Shown: positions 60,329 to 64,000 of the stretch, piece after piece
Layout of the letters: every line of letters begins with the position of its first letter
How positions within the stretch are numbered: the stretch's first letter is position 1
From: Burkholderia savannae
Lineage (GTDB): Bacteria > Pseudomonadota > Gammaproteobacteria > Burkholderiales > Burkholderiaceae
Reading direction: 5' to 3'
Assembly (NCBI RefSeq): GCF_001524445.2
Contig: NZ_CP013417.1
Span: 62,001-126,000, forward strand
Length of the DNA: 64,000 nucleotides
Notes under the pieces: generated by a model
What the model saw: only the letters and a program-made list of their open reading frames with translations
Told to the model about the DNA's origin: nothing
The model's database searches: none
Program-made: the position numbers and the translations under genes

Positions 60329-60361
60329 TTGCGTGGCCGGGATTATTTGTTATAATCCCGG
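60329..60361 (+). promoter_or_regulatory. Promoter before rplN, -10 box inside an inverted repeat
   Basis: TTGCGT (60329-60334), 16 bases, TATAAT (60351-60356). The -10 box lies in the right arm of the inverted repeat CCGGGATTA / TAATCCCGG (60337-60345 and 60353-60361). It would start the rplN-rplX-... unit with a leader of about 210 bases. No other gene is visible in 60268-60573. Confidence 0.7.
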
Positions 60362-60573
60362 TCTTCCCTCTTTATGGGAGCCCCGTCGCGGGCGAAGTGA
60401 CTGGTGGGGGAAGCGGACTGGCGTCAGGCCTGCTCCGAAGGATTCACCGATTGCGATGGCGGGTTTCGTTTGCCGTCGCTGCTGTTCCAACCCAAGCAGC
60501 CTCGGCTGACGGGACCAAGACTGACCGTATGCGCCATGGTGGCGTATCCGGATTAAGTTGGGAAAGACAAACC

Positions 60574-60942
60574 ATGATCCAGACCGAATCTCGGCTTGAA
60601 GTGGCCGACAACACGGGTGCGCGTGAAGTCATGTGCATCAAGGTGCTCGGCGGCTCGAAGCGTCGTTATGCCAGCATTGGCGACATCATCAAGGTGAGCG
60701 TCAAAGAGGCAACGCCGCGCGGGCGCGTGAAGAAAGGCGAAATCTACAACGCCGTGGTGGTCCGCACCGCCAAGGGCGTTCGCCGTCAAGACGGCTCGCT
60801 GATCAAGTTCGACGGCAACGCCGCTGTGCTTTTGAATAACAAGCTCGAGCCGATCGGCACCCGTATCTTCGGGCCGGTCACGCGTGAGCTGCGTAGCGAA
60901 CGATTCATGAAGATCGTGTCGCTGGCGCCGGAAGTGCTGTAA
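60574..60942 (+). CDS. rplN: 50S ribosomal protein L14
   Basis: A 122-residue protein at the intersubunit face. ATG 60574 gives the conserved start [20 protein letters not shown]; the open frame upstream is not conserved. First gene of the spc-type operon. Confidence 0.98.
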   Translation: MIQTESRLEVADNTGAREVMCIKVLGGSKRRYASIGDIIKVSVKEATPRGRVKKGEIYNAVVVRTAKGVRRQDGSLIKFDGNAAVLLNNKLEPIGTRIFGPVTRELRSERFMKIVSLAPEVL

Positions 60943-60951
60943 GGAGTCGCG

Positions 60952-61260
60952 ATGAACAAGATTCGCAAGGGTGACGAAGTGATCGTCATCACCGGCAAGG
61001 ACAAAGGCAAGCGCGGTGTCGTGCTGGCCGTGGGCGCCGAGCATGTGACGGTCGAGGGTATCAACCTCGTCAAGAAGCATGTGAAGCCGAACCCGATGAA
61101 GGGTACGACGGGCGGCGTGGAAGCGAAGACGATGCCGCTGCATATTTCGAACGTCGCACTGGTCGACGCGAACGGCAAGGCTTCGCGTGTTGGCATCAAG
61201 GTCGAGGATGGCAAGAAGGTTCGCTTCCTGAAGACGACCGGTGCCGTGCTGAGCGCCTGA
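60952..61260 (+). CDS. rplX: 50S ribosomal protein L24
   Basis: A 102-residue assembly-initiator protein with a KOW motif, [19 protein letters not shown] (about 5-23). Confidence 0.97.
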
Positions 61261-61277
61261 CGCTGCGGAGTAGAGAA

Positions 61278-61817
61278 ATGGCACGTTTTCAAGAGTTTTA
61301 CAAAGAGAAGGTTGTTCCCGGCCTGATCGAGAAGTTCGGCTACAAGTCGGTCATGGAAGTGCCGCGCATCACCAAGATCACGCTGAACATGGGTCTTGGC
61401 GAAGCGGTCGCCGACAAGAAGATCATCGAGAACGCCGTCGGCGATCTGACGAAGATCGCGGGTCAGAAGCCTGTCGTGACGAAGGCTCGCAAGGCAATCG
61501 CGGGCTTCAAGATTCGTCAAGGCTACCCGATCGGCGCGATGGTCACGCTGCGCGGCCGCGCGATGTACGAATTCCTCGATCGTTTCGTGACGGTTGCCCT
61601 GCCCCGCGTGCGCGATTTCCGCGGCGTGTCGGGCCGTGCATTCGATGGTCGCGGCAACTACAACATCGGTGTGAAAGAGCAGATCATTTTCCCCGAAATC
61701 GATTACGACAAGATCGACGCGCTGCGTGGGCTGAACATCAGCATCACGACGACCGCGAAGACCGACGACGAAGCGAAGGCTCTGCTCGCCAGCTTCAAGT
61801 TCCCGTTCAGAAACTGA
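61278..61817 (+). CDS. rplE: 50S ribosomal protein L5
   Basis: A 179-residue 5S rRNA-binding protein. [20 protein letters not shown] is conserved. Confidence 0.98.
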   Translation: MARFQEFYKEKVVPGLIEKFGYKSVMEVPRITKITLNMGLGEAVADKKIIENAVGDLTKIAGQKPVVTKARKAIAGFKIRQGYPIGAMVTLRGRAMYEFLDRFVTVALPRVRDFRGVSGRAFDGRGNYNIGVKEQIIFPEIDYDKIDALRGLNISITTTAKTDDEAKALLASFKFPFRN

Positions 61818-61824
61818 GGTTACC

Positions 61825-62130
61825 GTGGCTAAACTGGCACTGATCGAACGTGAAAAGAAGCGCGCTCGCCTTGCGCAAAAGTACGCTCCGAAGCGTGCTG
61901 AACTGAAGGCGATCATCGACGACGCGAGCAAGTCCGAAGAAGAGCGCTACGCCGCTCGCCTGGAACTGCAGCAACTGCCCCGCAACGCGAACCCGACCCG
62001 CAAGCGTAACCGCTGCGCGATCACGGGCCGTCCGCGCGGCACGTTCCGCAAGTTCGGCCTCGCGCGCAACAAGATTCGTGAAATCGCATTCCGTGGCGAG
62101 ATTCCTGGCCTGACCAAGGCGAGCTGGTAA
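61825..62130 (+). CDS. rpsN: 30S ribosomal protein S14
   Basis: A 101-residue head protein of the zinc-free (C-) type: the zinc-binding cysteines are absent, and [18 protein letters not shown] is present. GTG start at 61825, 7 bases after rplE, with TGAGGT upstream. Confidence 0.96.
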   Translation: MAKLALIEREKKRARLAQKYAPKRAELKAIIDDASKSEEERYAARLELQQLPRNANPTRKRNRCAITGRPRGTFRKFGLARNKIREIAFRGEIPGLTKASW

Positions 62131-62144
62131 TAGGAGAAACATAA

Positions 62145-62540
62145 ATGAGCATGAGTGATCCTATCGCCGATATGCTGACTCGCATCCGCAACGCGCAGAT
62201 GGTCGAGAAGGTTTCGGTGTCGATGCCCTCGTCGAAGGTCAAGGTTGCGATCGCGCAGGTCCTGAAGGACGAAGGTTATATCGACGATTTCGCCGTGAAG
62301 GCGGAAGGCGCGAAGGCCGAGCTGAACATCGCGCTGAAGTACTACGCGGGCCGTCCGGTCATCGAGCGCCTCGAGCGCGTGTCGAAGCCGGGTCTGCGCG
62401 TGTACCGCGGCCGTAACGAGATTCCGCAGGTCATGAATGGCCTCGGTGTGGCAATCGTGTCGACGCCGAAGGGCGTGATGACCGACCGCAAGGCGCGCGC
62501 TACCGGCGTCGGCGGCGAAGTCATCTGCTACGTCGCTTAA
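62145..62540 (+). CDS. rpsH: 30S ribosomal protein S8
   Basis: A 131-residue platform protein; spc-operon repressor in E. coli. Begins [18 protein letters not shown], ends with [12 protein letters not shown]. Confidence 0.98.
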   Translation: MSMSDPIADMLTRIRNAQMVEKVSVSMPSSKVKVAIAQVLKDEGYIDDFAVKAEGAKAELNIALKYYAGRPVIERLERVSKPGLRVYRGRNEIPQVMNGLGVAIVSTPKGVMTDRKARATGVGGEVICYVA

Positions 62541-62560
62541 AGCCGAAAGGAGAGAGGAAC

Positions 62561-63091
62561 ATGTCTCGAGTAGGTAAGAGCCCGATCGCGCTGCAAGGCG
62601 CGGAAGTCAAGCTGGCCGACGGTGCGATCATCGTCAAGGGTCCGCTGGGCACCATCACGCAAGCGGTCAATCCGCTCGTGAACGTGGCGAACAACGACGG
62701 CACGCTGAACCTGTCGCCGGTCGACGACAGCCGCGAAGCAAATGCACTGTCGGGCACGATGCGCGCGATCATCGCGAATGCCGTGCACGGCGTGACCAAG
62801 GGTTTCGAGCGCAAGCTGACGCTGGTTGGCGTCGGTTATCGTGCGCAGGCGCAAGGCGACAAGCTGAACCTGTCGCTGGGTTTCTCGCACCCGGTGGTGC
62901 ACCAGATGCCGGAAGGCGTCAAGGCTGAAACCCCGACGCAAACCGAAATCGTGATCAAGGGGATCGACAAGCAGAAAGTCGGCCAAGTCGCTGCCGAAGT
63001 GCGCGGCTACCGTCCGCCCGAGCCGTACAAGGGCAAGGGCGTGCGCTATGCCGACGAGGTTGTGATCCTCAAAGAAACGAAGAAGAAGTAA
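62561..63091 (+). CDS. rplF: 50S ribosomal protein L6
   Basis: A 176-residue two-domain protein near the sarcin-ricin loop; [19 protein letters not shown] is the signature. Confidence 0.98.
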   Translation: MSRVGKSPIALQGAEVKLADGAIIVKGPLGTITQAVNPLVNVANNDGTLNLSPVDDSREANALSGTMRAIIANAVHGVTKGFERKLTLVGVGYRAQAQGDKLNLSLGFSHPVVHQMPEGVKAETPTQTEIVIKGIDKQKVGQVAAEVRGYRPPEPYKGKGVRYADEVVILKETKKK

Positions 63092-63103
63092 GGGTGCGCA
63101 ATC

Positions 63104-63469
63104 ATGGATAAGACTCAATCTCGCCTGCGCCGCGCTCGCCAGACGCGTATCAAGATCGCTGAGTTGCAGGTCGCGCGTCTCGCCGTGCATCGCACGAACA
63201 CGCACATCTACGCTCAGGTGTTCTCGCCCTGCGGCACCAAGGTGCTGGCCAGCGCGTCGACGCTCGAAGCCGAAGTGCGCGCTCAGCTCGCCGACAAGTC
63301 GGGCAAGGGCGGCAACGTCGCCGCTGCCACGCTGATCGGCAAGCGTATCGCCGAAAAGGCCAAGGCCGCCGGCATCGAATCCGTCGCCTTCGACCGCTCG
63401 GGCTTCCGCTACCACGGCCGCGTGAAGGCGCTGGCCGAGGCAGCTCGCGAAGCTGGGCTCAAGTTCTAA
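63104..63469 (+). CDS. rplR: 50S ribosomal protein L18
   Basis: A 121-residue 5S rRNA-binding protein. [20 protein letters not shown] near the C-terminus is typical. Confidence 0.97.
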
Positions 63470-63482
63470 GGAAGGAATCGTC

Positions 63483-64000
63483 ATGGCAAAGATGCAAGCG
63501 AAAGTTCAGGCTGACGAGCGCGACGACGGCCTTCGCGAAAAGATGATCTCGGTCAATCGCGTGACCAAGGTCGTGAAGGGTGGCCGTATTCTCGGCTTCG
63601 CCGCACTGACCGTGGTTGGCGATGGCGATGGCCGCGTCGGCATGGGCAAGGGCAAGGCGAAGGAAGTGCCGGTTGCCGTCCAGAAGGCGATGGAGCAGGC
63701 CCGCCGCAACATGTTCAAGGTGCCGCTGAAGAACGGCACGCTGCAGCACGAAGTGCACGGCAAGCACGGTGCGTCGACGGTTCTCCTCGCTCCGGCGAAG
63801 GACGGTACCGGCGTGATCGCCGGCGGCCCGATGCGCGCGGTGTTCGACGTGATGGGCGTGCAGAACGTCGTCGCGAAGAGCCACGGCTCGACGAACCCGT
63901 ACAACCTCGTTCGTGCGACGCTGGACGGCCTGCGCAAGCAGTCGACCCCGGCCGACATCGCGGCGAAGCGCGGCAAGTCCGTCGAAGAAATTTTGGGCTA
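63483..64000 (+). CDS. rpsE: 30S ribosomal protein S5 (stop codon cut by window end)
   Basis: 172 codons from ATG 63483 to a final ...SVEEILG, then only TA of the stop codon before the window ends. The protein is therefore complete in sequence. It lies at the mRNA entry tunnel and in fidelity control; [20 protein letters not shown] is conserved. GGAAGGA precedes the start. Confidence 0.96.
   Translation, partial: MAKMQAKVQADERDDGLREKMISVNRVTKVVKGGRILGFAALTVVGDGDGRVGMGKGKAKEVPVAVQKAMEQARRNMFKVPLKNGTLQHEVHGKHGASTVLLAPAKDGTGVIAGGPMRAVFDVMGVQNVVAKSHGSTNPYNLVRATLDGLRKQSTPADIAAKRGKSVEEILG

Overview
The window is high-GC betaproteobacterial chromosome. The 16S/23S/5S operon, the Burkholderia-restricted DUF2957 lipoproteins, the very strong GC-rich codon use and the 9-bp and 7-bp tandem repeats all point to the Burkholderia pseudomallei group (pseudomallei, mallei, thailandensis). 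I cannot settle the species from sequence alone. The identifications rest on protein motifs, RNA signatures and gene order; no database search was run.

Left part (1-27.2 kb): accessory and metabolic genes. A LysE-type exporter is followed by a deletion scar that fuses the tail of an MFS transporter gene to the tail of a divergent LysR gene. Next come a possible short RNA gene with anti-Shine-Dalgarno repeats, an operon of two DUF2957 lipoproteins plus an OmpW-type porin, argC, a flavodoxin, a PEBP/YbhB protein, pyrE and maeB. From 12.7 to 25.3 kb the theme is aromatic amino acid and phenylacetate catabolism: a fused indolepyruvate ferredoxin oxidoreductase, 4-hydroxyphenylpyruvate dioxygenase with a divergent Lrp-type regulator, and the phenylacetyl-CoA epoxidase operon paaABCDE followed by a DUF1835 gene and a TetR-type regulator. 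A perfect 16-bp palindrome lies inside the putative paaA promoter. Two adjacent minisatellites (9-bp and 7-bp units) separate paaA from a secreted SGNH hydrolase.

Middle (27.2-33.2 kb): a complete rRNA operon with two sigma-70-like promoters, a boxA, 16S rRNA, tRNA-Ile(GAT), tRNA-Ala(TGC), 23S and 5S rRNA and a strong terminator. The spacer carries repeated hairpins and the processing stems are visible. A degraded IS3-family transposase fragment sits just behind it.

Right part (34-64 kb): the conserved expression-machinery block, all on the plus strand. Order: tRNA-Tyr/Gly/Thr, tuf, tRNA-Trp, secE, nusG, rplKAJL, rpoBC; recQ; rpsL, rpsG, fusA, second tuf; rpsJ; rplC-rplD-rplW-rplB-rpsS-rplV-rpsC-rplP-rpmC-rpsQ; rplN-rplX-rplE-rpsN-rpsH-rplF-rplR-rpsE. 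The window ends two bases into the rpsE stop codon. The two tuf genes are almost identical, the usual sign of gene conversion. Good sigma-70-like promoters can be read in front of the tRNA-tuf, rpsL, rplC and rplN units.

The least explained items are the candidate anti-SD small RNA at 2026-2121, the DUF2957/OmpW operon, the DUF1835 gene inside the paa operon and the -10 box buried in a hairpin before rplN.
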